This document shows positions 15,296 through 23,809 of a stretch of 64,000 bases of DNA, piece after piece; the first letter of the stretch is position 1, and the number at the start of each line of letters is the position of its first letter. Below the pieces are notes generated by a model. The model saw only the letters and a list, made by a program, of their open reading frames with translations, ran no database searches and was not told the origin of the DNA. The stretch is from positions 1 to 64,000 of the forward strand of contig LKPX01000001.1 of NCBI GenBank assembly GCA_001443525.1. The letters run 5' to 3'. Made by a program: the position numbers and the translations under genes. Origin of the DNA: Desulfobacteraceae bacterium RAAP-1. GTDB taxonomy: Bacteria > Desulfobacterota > Desulfobacteria > Desulfobacterales > Desulfatirhabdiaceae.

Positions 15296-17405
15296 CTGTC
15301 AGTCTCACTATTCCTAAAGATTGAATTCGGATATTGGATAAAATGTCGTTGTAGGACAATACCACCAGATTCGGAATGAAACGGTCCACCAGTTTGTGAA
15401 GCTGTGAACGGATCTGTGCTGAACTCAACAGAACCGGCTGAAGATTCTGGGATGTAAATTTGTCCAATCCCCGTGCAATCTGGCGAATGATCTTCTGGGA
15501 TACATCCGGTTCAATGGATAGATAATTCCCCTGAGCTGTTTGCTGAAGGGACTGAAATATCATGGTTTCAATCTGGTTATCCATGCTCATCACATACAGG
15601 GTTCCTTCCGGAGATGCATACAGACGGGTGATGGTGCGCGCCAGGCTGTGGCGGACGTATTCCGTGAGCATGTCCGGATCTTTGGTGGCGGGCGCCCAGT
15701 CCGCCAGAGTTTCGAGAATGGTCAGTAAATCCCGAATGGGTATTTGCTCCACCAGCAGGTTCTGGAGCACTTTGACCACCGTTCCAAGGGGAAGAAGATT
15801 GGGCACCAGTTCATCCACCACACGGGGGCAGGTTTCCTTGAGTGTGTCCAGAAGCTGCTGTACTTCCTGTCGTCCCAGATACTCGTGGGCATGTTTCTTG
15901 ATGATATCGGTCAGGTGTGTGGTGAGAACGGTTGCCAGATCCACAACGGTAAATCCCTGACTGATGACTTTTTCCTTGTCCTGTTCCCGTATCCAGTATG
16001 CTGGAAGCCCGAAAGTCGGTTCCTTGGTGGGGATGCCGTCAATTTTCTCCTGGGTTGATGCAGGATTGAGCGCCAGGTAGTGATTAAGCATCAGATCCCC
16101 TCTGGCGATTTCGTTGCCTTTCAGGTTGATACAATATTCACCGGGTTTCAGTTGCATGTTATCCTGGATATGCACAGACGGTACCAAAATACCAATTTCC
16201 TGGGCGATTTGCCGACGTACCGATTTGATGCGCTCCAGGAGTTCTCCGTTCTGAGCGGCATCCACCAGCGGAATTAACCCATAGCCGACTTCCAGCGCCA
16301 GAATGTCCAGCGGCGCCATCAATTTGACATTATCCGAAGGCAAGGCTTTGCCTGTTACTGCCATTCCAGATGTCTGTCCATGAACCTGAGCGTTGTCGGC
16401 GTCAGCGCTTCCTGCCGTTTTAAGCAGGATGTATGCCACCGATCCGGCCAGGATGGACAGCATCAGAAAGGGAATGGTAGGAAGGCCCGGGATCATGGCA
16501 AACACAAAAAGAACGACGGCGGCAATGGCGATGGCGCGAGGCTGTGCGAAAATCTGGGAAGAAACGTCCTTGCCCATGCTGGACTCGGATCCGGCCCGGC
16601 TGACAATGATACCTGCGGCCGTGGATATGATCAGGGCGGGCATCTGGCTGACCAGCCCGTCGCCTACAGTCAGCAGCGTATAGGACTGAGCCGCGTCAGA
16701 AAAGTTCATGCCGTGGTAAAAAACGCCGATACACAAACCGGCGATGATGTTGATCATATTAATAATGATGCCGGCAATGGCGTCTCCACGGACAAATTTG
16801 TTGGCGCCATCCATCGCTCCGTAATATTCGGCTTCCTGGGCGACCTGGCGGCGTCTTGATTTTGCTTCATGGTCATTGATAAGTCCTGCGTTCAGATCTG
16901 CATCAATACTCATCTGCTTGCCAGGCATGGCGTCCAGGGTAAAACGGGCTGCCACTTCCGCAATGCGTCCGGCGCCCTTGGTGATGACCATAAAATTGAT
17001 GACCACCAGAATGAGAAAAACGATGACACCGACCACAAAATTTCCGCCGACCACAAAATTTCCAAACGCCATGATGACTTTTCCCGCAGCATCCACACCT
17101 TCATTGCCATGCAGCAGGATCATCCGGGTGGATGCCACGTTCAGGGAAAGCCGGAACAGTGTGGTAATCAGCAGCAGGGACGGAAAGGAAGACAGCTCCA
17201 GCGGTTTTCGGATATACATGCCGACCATCAGAATGATGAGCGAAAACGTAATGTTGAAGGACAGCAGCAAATCCAGCAGGAAAGATGGCAGCGGCACTAC
17301 CATGATCATCAGGATAGCGATCACCGCTCCGGCCATCAGGATGTCCGAGTTACGGGTAAGGCGCATAAACTGTTTGGTAATGATATTTTCTGAAACCAGT
17401 TCCAT
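15285..17405 (-). CDS. flhA: FlhA export gate protein
   Basis: A 706-residue inner-membrane protein forming the nonameric ring of the flagellar type III export gate. The N-terminal half has about eight membrane segments (first at about 22-42) and the conserved cytoplasmic loop RIAEVAARFTLDAMPGKQMS and AEYYGAMDGANKFVRGDA. The C-terminal cytosolic domain (from about 340) docks chaperone-substrate complexes. Length is standard. GAGG precedes the ATG closely. It heads flhA-flhF-flhG-fliA downstream of a sigma-54 promoter at 17481..17496, and flhB is the gene before it in the same orientation. Confidence 0.97.
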   Translation of the reverse strand: MELVSENIITKQFMRLTRNSDILMAGAVIAILMIMVVPLPSFLLDLLLSFNITFSLIILMVGMYIRKPLELSSFPSLLLITTLFRLSLNVASTRMILLHGNEGVDAAGKVIMAFGNFVVGGNFVVGVIVFLILVVINFMVITKGAGRIAEVAARFTLDAMPGKQMSIDADLNAGLINDHEAKSRRRQVAQEAEYYGAMDGANKFVRGDAIAGIIINMINIIAGLCIGVFYHGMNFSDAAQSYTLLTVGDGLVSQMPALIISTAAGIIVSRAGSESSMGKDVSSQIFAQPRAIAIAAVVLFVFAMIPGLPTIPFLMLSILAGSVAYILLKTAGSADADNAQVHGQTSGMAVTGKALPSDNVKLMAPLDILALEVGYGLIPLVDAAQNGELLERIKSVRRQIAQEIGILVPSVHIQDNMQLKPGEYCINLKGNEIARGDLMLNHYLALNPASTQEKIDGIPTKEPTFGLPAYWIREQDKEKVISQGFTVVDLATVLTTHLTDIIKKHAHEYLGRQEVQQLLDTLKETCPRVVDELVPNLLPLGTVVKVLQNLLVEQIPIRDLLTILETLADWAPATKDPDMLTEYVRHSLARTITRLYASPEGTLYVMSMDNQIETMIFQSLQQTAQGNYLSIEPDVSQKIIRQIARGLDKFTSQNLQPVLLSSAQIRSQLHKLVDRFIPNLVVLSYNDILSNIRIQSLGIVRLTDAD

Positions 17406-17480
17406 ATGTAGTCCTCAATACGGGAAAAAACGGATAGCGACTTGTGACGGGGTGATCGGGTTTCGTCAGACTGAAATCAA

Positions 17481-17496
17481 TGCAGATTCCGTGCCA
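17481..17496 (-). promoter_or_regulatory. Sigma-54 (-24/-12) promoter of flhA-flhF-flhG-fliA
   Basis: The minus strand reads TGGCACGGAATCTGCA: a perfect TGGCACG, then 4 bases, then CTGCA (consensus TTGCW), with the required 10 bases between GG and GC. Initiation near 17470 gives a leader of about 65 bases before the flhA ATG. Confidence 0.85.
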
Positions 17497-17553
17497 TATA
17501 TTGGGAATCGGTTGTAGAAATCGGAAGAAACGAAGGCTGCATGGCAAACACCA

Positions 17554-17578
17554 CATCCGAACTTTTATGAAGTCGTCA
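17554..17578. repeat. TCGTAAAAAG repeat, solo end (copy n)
   Basis: CATCCGAACTTTTATGAAGTCGTC resembles the stop-proximal end of the repeat family with two or three changes. The rest of the element is missing. It lies between flhB and the flhA promoter. Confidence 0.5.
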
Positions 17579-17651
17579 GAATTGGTGTCAATAATCTGAA
17601 TCAGGATGAGGCTGTAATGATGGGATGAATGGCGTAGATTTGAAAATGGTG

Positions 17652-18713
17652 TCAGTGGATGCCTTTAAGCCGATATACATAGGCCAGTATTTCCGCCACT
17701 GCTTTATAGAGTTCAAACGGTATGTAAGCGCCAAGGTCAACAGTTTTAAAGAGCGTCCTGGCAAGAGGTTTATTTTCGACAATCGGCACGGAATGAGAGC
17801 GGGCAATATCCTTGATGGTTTGAGCGATGAATCCGGCCCCTTTGGCGACCACTTTCGGGGCTTGCATGCGTTTGGAATCATATATCAGGGCAATGGCCAG
17901 ATGGGTGGGGTTGGTAATGACCACGGTCGCTCCTGGAACCGATTGCATCATGCGGCGACGTGACATTTCCAGTTGAATGGAACGGATTCTGGATTTGATC
18001 TTGGGATCGCCTTCGGTTTGTTTCGATTCATCCTTGATTTCCTGTTTGGTCATACGGATATCTTTCTGGTGTTGCCACCACTGAAAGAGATAATCCAGGG
18101 CTGCAATCGCGACCATGGCAAGGCCAATGTAAAGACCGATCCGGAATGCTGTCTCGCCGATGAACGTCCAGATATCCATGATATCCATCCGCATCAGGAG
18201 CAACATCTTCTGTATTTCTCCGCGGATCAGGCTGTAAGACAGCCACCCCAGAAGCACAATCTTTATCAGGGATTTGATGAGATCCACCGCGGAACGCAGC
18301 GACAGTAATTTCCCAATGCCCTGAAGCGGATTCAGCTTCGAGAGCTTTGGAGACATGGCGTCAGTTGAAATGGTGAACCCCACTTGCATGATATTGGCTG
18401 CAACCCCGATAATCATTGCTGCCAGCATGACCGGAAATACGATGAGAAAAAAATCAATAAAAAGATGAAACAGCAACGTCTGAAGAGAATCCGCCCGGAG
18501 GGATATCGTTCCCATGCCACCGAAGAAATGTCGCATCATTTCGGCGAGTCGCTGGAACATCCATGCCCCTGAAGCGTAAAATGCTATCATGGCGCCCAAA
18601 AGAACAAGAGCGGAAGACACTTCTCGGCTGACCACAACCTGGCCTTTTTCTCTGGCATCGCGCTGACGCTTCGGAGTCGCCTGTTCAGTTTTTTCCTGGT
18701 CGTTTTCCGCCAT
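17652..18713 (-). CDS. flhB: FlhB export gate and substrate-switch protein
   Basis: A 353-residue inner-membrane protein with four hydrophobic segments (first at about 32-54) and a cytosolic domain. That domain contains the self-cleaving NPTH motif (VITNPTHLAIALIYD near residue 265), whose cleavage switches export from hook to filament substrates. The N-terminal DQEKTEQATPKRQRDAREKG is the family signature. FliK, encoded at 27-29 kb, triggers the switch. It follows fliR, and repeat copy d fills the gap; the repeat's end provides GAGGG 10 bases before the ATG, the only visible ribosome site. Confidence 0.96.
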   Translation of the reverse strand: MAENDQEKTEQATPKRQRDAREKGQVVVSREVSSALVLLGAMIAFYASGAWMFQRLAEMMRHFFGGMGTISLRADSLQTLLFHLFIDFFLIVFPVMLAAMIIGVAANIMQVGFTISTDAMSPKLSKLNPLQGIGKLLSLRSAVDLIKSLIKIVLLGWLSYSLIRGEIQKMLLLMRMDIMDIWTFIGETAFRIGLYIGLAMVAIAALDYLFQWWQHQKDIRMTKQEIKDESKQTEGDPKIKSRIRSIQLEMSRRRMMQSVPGATVVITNPTHLAIALIYDSKRMQAPKVVAKGAGFIAQTIKDIARSHSVPIVENKPLARTLFKTVDLGAYIPFELYKAVAEILAYVYRLKGIH

Positions 18714-18719
18714 TTGTTT

Positions 18720-18872
18720 GACGCCCTCGTAAAAAGTTGATTTTGGGACGGCTTTGTAAAAAATTCACAGGCAAGGCGCGCAAATCCGCAAGGAGTGAGG
18801 CGTACTTTTGGGTGCGCCGCAACGACGAAGGATGCAGCGCAACGCAGCATCCGGACTTTTTACGAAGTCGTC
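18720..18872 (-). repeat. TCGTAAAAAG repeat, copy d (full length, fliR-flhB gap)
   Basis: A full 153-bp copy: low end GACGCCCTCGTAAAAAGTTG, then GCAGGCAAGG-like block, the hairpin GGCGTAC/GTGCGCC, the GGATGC/GCATCC hairpin, and high end GGACTTTTTACGAAGTCGTC. Reversed, the two ends form inverted repeats of about 18 bp. It starts 5 bases after the fliR stop and supplies the flhB ribosome site. Confidence 0.9.
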
Positions 18873-18876
18873 TTAT

Positions 18877-19659
18877 CTAATGTCCTATCAGTTTCATGAC
18901 ATGAACAAGTTCCCTGCCAATGCCAGCAAAAATATGGGCCATATATGCCGCCATCATCGGCAGCGAGAATGAAAGAAAAAGGAGGCCGACAATGATGTTT
19001 AACGGCGTGGCCACCATGAAGACGTTCATTTGAGGTACGGTGCGCCCTACGAGTCCTATTCCCAGACTGATCAAAAACAGGGACGCAATTACCGGAGCGC
19101 CGATCTTTATGGCCAGTACAAATATATTTCGGACAGCATCCATCAGAAACGTCATGAGACTTCCGGAAGCGTGAAATCCAAACGGAGGAATGATTGTGAA
19201 ACTCTCAGCTGCCGCCCGCAATATCCAGTGATGGGCGTTCACCGTCAACAATATCATAATGGCGAACATGTACATCAATTCAGAGATAATGGGAGACTGA
19301 TTATTGGACATGGGATCAAACACGTTGGCGATGCTGAAGCCCATCTGAAATCCTGCCAGTTCACCTGCAAGCTGGATGCCTGCAAAGATAAGCCGTATCA
19401 GAAAACCTATGGTGGTGCCGATAGCGATTTCACCGGCAACTCCAACGGCGAACTGGATGACAGAGGGCGTCATGAGGGTGGGTTTCAGGCGGACAATCGG
19501 ATACAGCACCAGCGCCATGGTAAAACAAAAGCCAATTTTGAACATGACGGGGATGTTCTGATTGTCAAATACCGGGACAGTAAGTGTCATGGCGCTGACA
19601 CGCAGAAAAATGAACAGAAAAAGCTGAACCTGTGTCAGCGAAATGGTCAGCGCGATCAT
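18877..19659 (-). CDS. fliR: FliR export gate protein
   Basis: A 260-residue inner-membrane protein with about six hydrophobic helices, part of the FliP-FliQ-FliR helical core of the export channel. Visible family features include FLFIFLRVSAMTLTVPVFDN near the start, ELAGFQMGFSIANVFDP in the middle, and FMVATPLNIIVGLLFL toward the end. Length is standard. Order fliP-fliQ-fliR-flhB is the canonical one. A GGGG stretch 5-9 bases before the ATG may be its ribosome site. Repeat copy e separates it from fliQ and copy d from flhB, yet the gene itself is intact. Confidence 0.95.
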   Translation of the reverse strand: MIALTISLTQVQLFLFIFLRVSAMTLTVPVFDNQNIPVMFKIGFCFTMALVLYPIVRLKPTLMTPSVIQFAVGVAGEIAIGTTIGFLIRLIFAGIQLAGELAGFQMGFSIANVFDPMSNNQSPIISELMYMFAIMILLTVNAHHWILRAAAESFTIIPPFGFHASGSLMTFLMDAVRNIFVLAIKIGAPVIASLFLISLGIGLVGRTVPQMNVFMVATPLNIIVGLLFLSFSLPMMAAYMAHIFAGIGRELVHVMKLIGH

Positions 19660-19707
19660 GGATGCCCCATAAAAACCGGACGTCGAAATACGTGGCGGTT
19701 AGTGGAT

Positions 19708-19858
19708 GATGCTCTCGTAAAAAGTCGAATTTCGGACGGCTTTGTAAAAAGTTCGCAGGCAAGGCGCGCAAGGCCTGAGGAGTGAGGCGTACTTTTGGGT
19801 ACGCCGCAACGACGAAGGGTGCAGCGCAACGCAGCATCCGGACTTTTTACGAAGCCGT
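19708..19858 (-). repeat. TCGTAAAAAG repeat, copy e (full length, flanked by 11-bp direct repeats)
   Basis: The best-preserved full copy: GATGCTCTCGTAAAAAGTCG at the low end, GGCGTAC-TTTTGG-GTACGCC hairpin in the middle, GGATGC-type arm pair, and GACTTTTTACGAAGCCGT at the high end. GTTAGTGGATG occurs on both sides, at 19698..19708 and 19857..19867. The second occurrence contains the end of fliQ (its stop lies in it), so it looks like a target duplication. Confidence 0.9.
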
Positions 19859-20127
19859 TAGTGGATGGTTGTCGGCAGGTTGATGATGACATTGCGGGTA
19901 AAATCCACCATGACTTCCATCATCCAGGGAAAGAAGATAATCAGGGCGATACCTACGGCAATCATTTTGGGAATCAGCACCAGTGTCATTTCGTTGATCT
20001 GTGTGGCTGCCTGAAAAACGCTGATCAGAATACCGGCAACCAGACCAAACGTCAGTGCTGGAGCGGATAACAAAATGGTCGTCTTCATGGCTTGCAGGAA
20101 AAAGCCTGTTACAAATTCTGGTGTCAT
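19858..20127 (-). CDS. fliQ: FliQ export gate protein
   Basis: An 89-residue protein with two transmembrane helices (about 15-40 and 50-75), the family's fixed size and form. TPEFVTGFFLQAMKTTILLS opens it and VAGILISVFQAATQINEMTL is the conserved loop region. FliQ subunits wrap the FliP-FliR core of the export channel. AAGGAG lies 8 bases before the ATG. The stop codon is at the very edge of repeat copy e, within the 11-bp direct repeat that flanks it. Confidence 0.95.
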   Translation of the reverse strand: MTPEFVTGFFLQAMKTTILLSAPALTFGLVAGILISVFQAATQINEMTLVLIPKMIAVGIALIIFFPWMMEVMVDFTRNVIINLPTTIH

Positions 20128-20141
20128 CGGCGTAGCTCCTT

Positions 20142-20930
20142 CTATATGAAACCCTTGACCAGTGATCCGACAATGAGTCTCCAGCCATCCACCAGCACAA
20201 AAAGCAGAAGTTTGAATGGCAGGGATATCATGACCGGAGGCAGCATCATCATTCCCATGGAGAGCAGAATGCTGGAGACCACCATGTCGATAATGAGAAA
20301 AGGAATAAACAGTAAAAATCCCAACTCGAATGCTGTTTTCAGTTCACTGATAATAAACGCCGGGATCATGACCATTGTGGGAACATCCGCGGGCGTGTTG
20401 GGCCGTTTGAGCCCTGCGATTTCCACAAACAGCGCCAGGTCTTTTTCTCGGATTTGCTTGTACATGAATGTGCGGACAGGAACCAGGGCAGCGGTAATTG
20501 CCTGCTCTGAAGAGATTTTTTTTTCCATAAAAGGCTGCAAGGCGTTTTGGTTGATATTCTGCCATACCGGCGTCATCACATAAAATGTCAGGAACATGGC
20601 CAGACCGATGAGAATCTGGTTGGGCGGCATCTGCTGGGTGCCCATGGCCTGACGCAGCAGGGAAAGCACGATGATGAACCGGGTAAACGATGTCATCATG
20701 ATCAAAATTGCCGGCGCGATGGAAAGAATGGTCAGAAGCGCAAAAATCTGAATGACAACCGACACGTCTTCCGGCCCCTTGGCCTTGTCCATACCGATGG
20801 AAATCATAGGGAAATTTCCTGAGGTATGGGGCGGATCCGCTCCGTGCGCCGCGGACGCCAGAACCGTCCACAATGCTATCGTTATGACAACGCACCCTGT
20901 AATACACCATAATTTCAGATGATTATTCAT
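20142..20930 (-). CDS. fliP: FliP export gate protein
   Basis: A 262-residue inner-membrane protein with an N-terminal signal sequence (about 8-30, ending AHGAD) and four further membrane helices. Key segments are [40 protein letters not shown] and the C-terminal [20 protein letters not shown]. It forms the pentameric channel core with FliR and FliQ. The frame is open to 20966, but the ATG at 20930 gives a normal signal peptide and an 8-base overlap with fliO. Confidence 0.95.
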   Translation of the reverse strand: MNNHLKLWCITGCVVITIALWTVLASAAHGADPPHTSGNFPMISIGMDKAKGPEDVSVVIQIFALLTILSIAPAILIMMTSFTRFIIVLSLLRQAMGTQQMPPNQILIGLAMFLTFYVMTPVWQNINQNALQPFMEKKISSEQAITAALVPVRTFMYKQIREKDLALFVEIAGLKRPNTPADVPTMVMIPAFIISELKTAFELGFLLFIPFLIIDMVVSSILLSMGMMMLPPVMISLPFKLLLFVLVDGWRLIVGSLVKGFI

Positions 20931-21225
20931 GATCGGGTACCTGCCGACCGAGCTCTGGATCGACAATTTTATCCAGCAGTTGAATATGGTCCCCGCTTAA
21001 ACCGAGAACCAGCAGCGCGCCCGGAACCTGAACCAGTGCAACCTGTTTTTTGACACCGACATGACGAATGCACAGCACCTGGAGAAGCTGGCTGCTTTTC
21101 CGGTCAAACCTGACCCCTGAGATACGGCGGATCACATATAGGCCAAGATACAATCCTCCCAGAAGGACGATCAATATTCCCAGCATTCTGAACGTCGTGG
21201 CTATAAAATCTGCTGAATATGTCAC
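20923..21225 (-). CDS. fliO: FliO export gate assembly protein
   Basis: A 100-residue protein with one N-terminal membrane helix (about 10-32, [20 protein letters not shown]) and a small basic cytosolic domain ([20 protein letters not shown]). This is the FliO pattern: a scaffold for FliP assembly that is poorly conserved in sequence. The assignment depends largely on its place between fliN and fliP, with a 4-base overlap with fliN and an 8-base overlap with fliP. Confidence 0.85.
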   Translation of the reverse strand: MTYSADFIATTFRMLGILIVLLGGLYLGLYVIRRISGVRFDRKSSQLLQVLCIRHVGVKKQVALVQVPGALLVLGLSGDHIQLLDKIVDPELGRQVPDHE

Positions 21226-21608
21226 CGCAGTTTTTCAATCCGCTCCATCGGGCTGATGATTTCTGTGAGGCGAATGCCGTATTTATCATTGATGACCACC
21301 ACTTCGCCTCTGGCAATGAGACGCTGATTGGCAAGTACTTCCAGTGTGTCGCCGGCAACCTTGGTCAATTCGATGACTGATCCTTGCCCCAGTTTTAGCA
21401 GATCGTTGATCATCAGGGTCGTTCTGCCCAGTTCAACTGAAATTTCCAGGGGGATATCCAGAATAAAATCCATGTTGGATTTTTGAGACGCCGCTTTGTC
21501 GGCAGATGTACCCATTCCGGTTTTGACAGATGCTCCGGATGCTGCAGAGCCGGTTTTCGGCCCATATGTGACGCCTGGCTTCATTTTACCAGGATTGCCC
21601 ACTGTCAT
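21222..21608 (-). CDS. fliN: FliN switch protein
   Basis: A 128-residue switch-complex protein. The N-terminal 45 residues are Gly/Ser-rich. The C-terminal SpoA domain is clear: FILDIPLEISVELGRTTLMI, LLKLGQGSVIELTKVAGD and VVINDKYGIRLTEIISPMER. It forms the bottom of the C ring with FliM and FliG. The chosen start has AAAGGAG 6 bases upstream, inside the end of fliM, so the two genes overlap by 23 bases and are probably coupled. Length is normal for a FliN without the longer FliY extension. Confidence 0.95.
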   Translation of the reverse strand: MTVGNPGKMKPGVTYGPKTGSAASGASVKTGMGTSADKAASQKSNMDFILDIPLEISVELGRTTLMINDLLKLGQGSVIELTKVAGDTLEVLANQRLIARGEVVVINDKYGIRLTEIISPMERIEKLR

Positions 21609-22587
21609 GATGATCTCCTTTGGGATTTACGAACGTCGTGATTTCCATGGCTCTGCTGCCTTTGGCAACTCCGGGGAAACCTTTATATTTCGGTATGTTG
21701 CCGATACTCAAGGTGATCATGTCCTCGGGGCCGGAGTTTAGTTTGATAATATCCGACACCTGAAGGTCCAGTAAATCCCGTACGGACTGCACCGTTTTAC
21801 CCAATTCTGCAACCGCAACAATAAAGGTGTCGGCCAGAAGATTTTCCAGTTGGGGTTTCCAGGCATAGGCCATGTCTTTTTCCCGCAGATATTTGGTGGA
21901 CAGTCTCTCCTTGATCGGTTCCAGCATCAGATATGAAATACACAGATAAATGTTTCCGGAAAATTCTTTGCCATGGAGTGAAATTACGATGACCATGACC
22001 AGATCGTTGGCGTTGACGATATGGACAAATTCAGATTTGGTTTCGGATTTTTTTAGTGATATTTTCACGGGAAACAGAAATTCCCAGGATTTTTCAAAAT
22101 TGGACAGTACTTCCATCGAAAATTTGTTCATCATCCGCAACTCGATCATGGTAAAATCACGGTTGGGTGTCAGAGGCTTTCCGTCGCCGCCAAACATGCA
22201 GTCGATCAACGAGAATACCAGATCAGTTTCGATGGCCAGCAGCGCTGAACCGATCAGGGGTTCCATGCTGAAAATGTTGTAGCTGGTCGGGTTGGGGAAT
22301 GCCTTGATAAAATCGCCGTATTTCACCATTTCTGTGGATACCAGCGATACGTCGATGGAGCGCTGGAGCGTTGTCGAAAGTGATGTCTGAAGCGCTCCGG
22401 TGAACTTGTCATAGACTTCACCCAGCGCAAAGAATTCATCGCGCATGATGATACGCTGGGATGTCAGATCATATGGCTCAATCTTGGGCGCCTGAGGTGC
22501 AACCTCAGTTTCGATATTGACTTCACCCTTGGCCATAGCGCCTAAGAGCGCATCGATTTCTTCCTGGGACAGTATCTGATCAGACAT
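21586..22587 (-). CDS. fliM: FliM switch protein
   Basis: A 333-residue C-ring protein. The N-terminal SDQILSQEEIDALLGAMAKG is the conserved CheY-phosphate-binding peptide. The middle domain has FGGDGKPLTPNRDFTMIELR, and the C-terminal SpoA domain is near 245-325. It transmits the CheY signal to FliG and FliN and so sets rotation direction. A CheY-binding peptide this well kept implies that a cheY gene exists outside the window. It lies after fliL and overlaps fliN. Confidence 0.96.
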   Translation of the reverse strand: MSDQILSQEEIDALLGAMAKGEVNIETEVAPQAPKIEPYDLTSQRIIMRDEFFALGEVYDKFTGALQTSLSTTLQRSIDVSLVSTEMVKYGDFIKAFPNPTSYNIFSMEPLIGSALLAIETDLVFSLIDCMFGGDGKPLTPNRDFTMIELRMMNKFSMEVLSNFEKSWEFLFPVKISLKKSETKSEFVHIVNANDLVMVIVISLHGKEFSGNIYLCISYLMLEPIKERLSTKYLREKDMAYAWKPQLENLLADTFIVAVAELGKTVQSVRDLLDLQVSDIIKLNSGPEDMITLSIGNIPKYKGFPGVAKGSRAMEITTFVNPKGDHHDSGQSW

Positions 22588-22611
22588 GGAGCCTCGTTCA
22601 AAAACTTTGAA

Positions 22612-23073
22612 TTACTGTATCACAAAATCAGTAAAATATATCCGTTTTACAATTTCTGCTCCCAGTAATGCATTCAATTTGGTGATAATTTCATCGCGAA
22701 GCGAGTTCTTTCCTTCTATCGTCTGAAGATCATCCACTTTTCGGGTCGGCAGAATTGTCAGGATGGAATCCCGAATCTGGGGAAGCCGTTTATTCAGTTC
22801 CTCGGTATATTTGGGATCAGATAGTTCCAGCCCCATCGTGACTCTCAAATAGCGTTTTCCACCCTGGTCCGATAAATTTACGATAAAAGTGTCGAGAGAA
22901 AAAATGGGTCCTATGCCATTGTGAGATTTTTCGGCAGTTTTTACTGCTTCTCCATCGGTTTTGGTGTTGCCTATCATGGAAAGTTTATGCCACAGCATAA
23001 AAAAACCGCCGCCGATAACGGCCAGCAAGATGACCGCTATCATACCGAAAATGATCATACTTTTTTTTGACAT
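22612..23073 (-). CDS. fliL: FliL stator-associated membrane protein
   Basis: A 153-residue single-pass inner-membrane protein: cytoplasmic tip MSKKSM, transmembrane helix about 7-29, and a periplasmic FliL domain with IFSLDTFIVNLSDQGGKRYL, MGLELSD and the C-terminal IVKRIYFTDFVIQ. FliL rings surround the MotAB stator and increase torque or stability. The frame is open to 23169, but the ATG at 23073 places the membrane helix at the usual position and follows motB2 by 1 base. Directly neighbouring both MotB paralogues fits its role. Confidence 0.94.
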   Translation of the reverse strand: MSKKSMIIFGMIAVILLAVIGGGFFMLWHKLSMIGNTKTDGEAVKTAEKSHNGIGPIFSLDTFIVNLSDQGGKRYLRVTMGLELSDPKYTEELNKRLPQIRDSILTILPTRKVDDLQTIEGKNSLRDEIITKLNALLGAEIVKRIYFTDFVIQ

Positions 23074-23074
23074 A

Positions 23075-23809
23075 TTATGAGCCCGTCTTTTCCAGAACAA
23101 TTTCGACGCGACGATTTTTCTCTTTGTTGGCCGGACTGTCGTTGGGATACAGCGGTCTGGAGGCGCCATATCCTACCGCGGACAGCCGGCGGGGATCTAT
23201 TTTCCCGATATCGATAAAATACTTCAGTACATGCACAGCCCTGGCGACCGACAGATCCCAGTTTGACGAAAACTGCCCGCCGTGGATGGGCGAGTCATCC
23301 GTATGGCCCTCCACGCGGATATTGAACGTCGTGTTTTGGACCGCCTGAAGGATTTTGTTTAGCACCTGATTCCCTTCAGGCTGCAAGTCCGCCATGCCGT
23401 TTTGAAACAGAATACCATTTGAAATCGTGATTAACAGCTTTTCGGGGCGTTGAATCACCGAAACTTCCGGGTCTTTCCGCAGGTCATCAACGGCTTTCCG
23501 GGAGCTTTCGAAATTCTGATTATCGTTGCTATGGGATATCCCGGGTTCATTCGGGGCATCCTTCCCGGATGGCCAAGGCTCTGTTATCCGGATTCTGACG
23601 ATATTTCCCTCTTTCAGTTGCCCGAGTGCGGCATGAATCGAATCGACAAATTCCCGGGATTGGGGAACATTCATGCTGCTCATGGCAAACCACAGAACGA
23701 AAAACACCATCAGAAGAGTGATTAAATCGTTGAAGGTGATCAGCCATCCCGCCGAATTCGATGCATCGGAATCATCTTCATATATCACTTTACTACGATT
23801 CACTTTCAT
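23075..23809 (-). CDS. motB: MotB-type stator protein with the channel Asp (MotB2)
   Basis: A 244-residue MotB/OmpA-family protein: basic N-terminal tip, one membrane helix (WLITFNDLITLLMVFFVLW, about 22-40) that carries the Asp equivalent to E. coli MotB Asp32, a long linker, and a C-terminal peptidoglycan-binding OmpA domain with NIRVEGHTDDSPIH and NKEKNRRVEIVL. With MotA it forms the ion-driven stator. It overlaps motB1 by 4 bases (ATGA). Of the two consecutive MotB paralogues this is the one that can conduct ions by family criteria. Confidence 0.92.
   Translation of the reverse strand: MKVNRSKVIYEDDSDASNSAGWLITFNDLITLLMVFFVLWFAMSSMNVPQSREFVDSIHAALGQLKEGNIVRIRITEPWPSGKDAPNEPGISHSNDNQNFESSRKAVDDLRKDPEVSVIQRPEKLLITISNGILFQNGMADLQPEGNQVLNKILQAVQNTTFNIRVEGHTDDSPIHGGQFSSNWDLSVARAVHVLKYFIDIGKIDPRRLSAVGYGASRPLYPNDSPANKEKNRRVEIVLEKTGS

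Noticed and set aside
23061-23070. Run of eight T at the start of fliL as a phase-variable tract
   Set aside because: It encodes ordinary Lys codons (MSKKS) common in FliL, and A/T runs of this length are frequent by chance.
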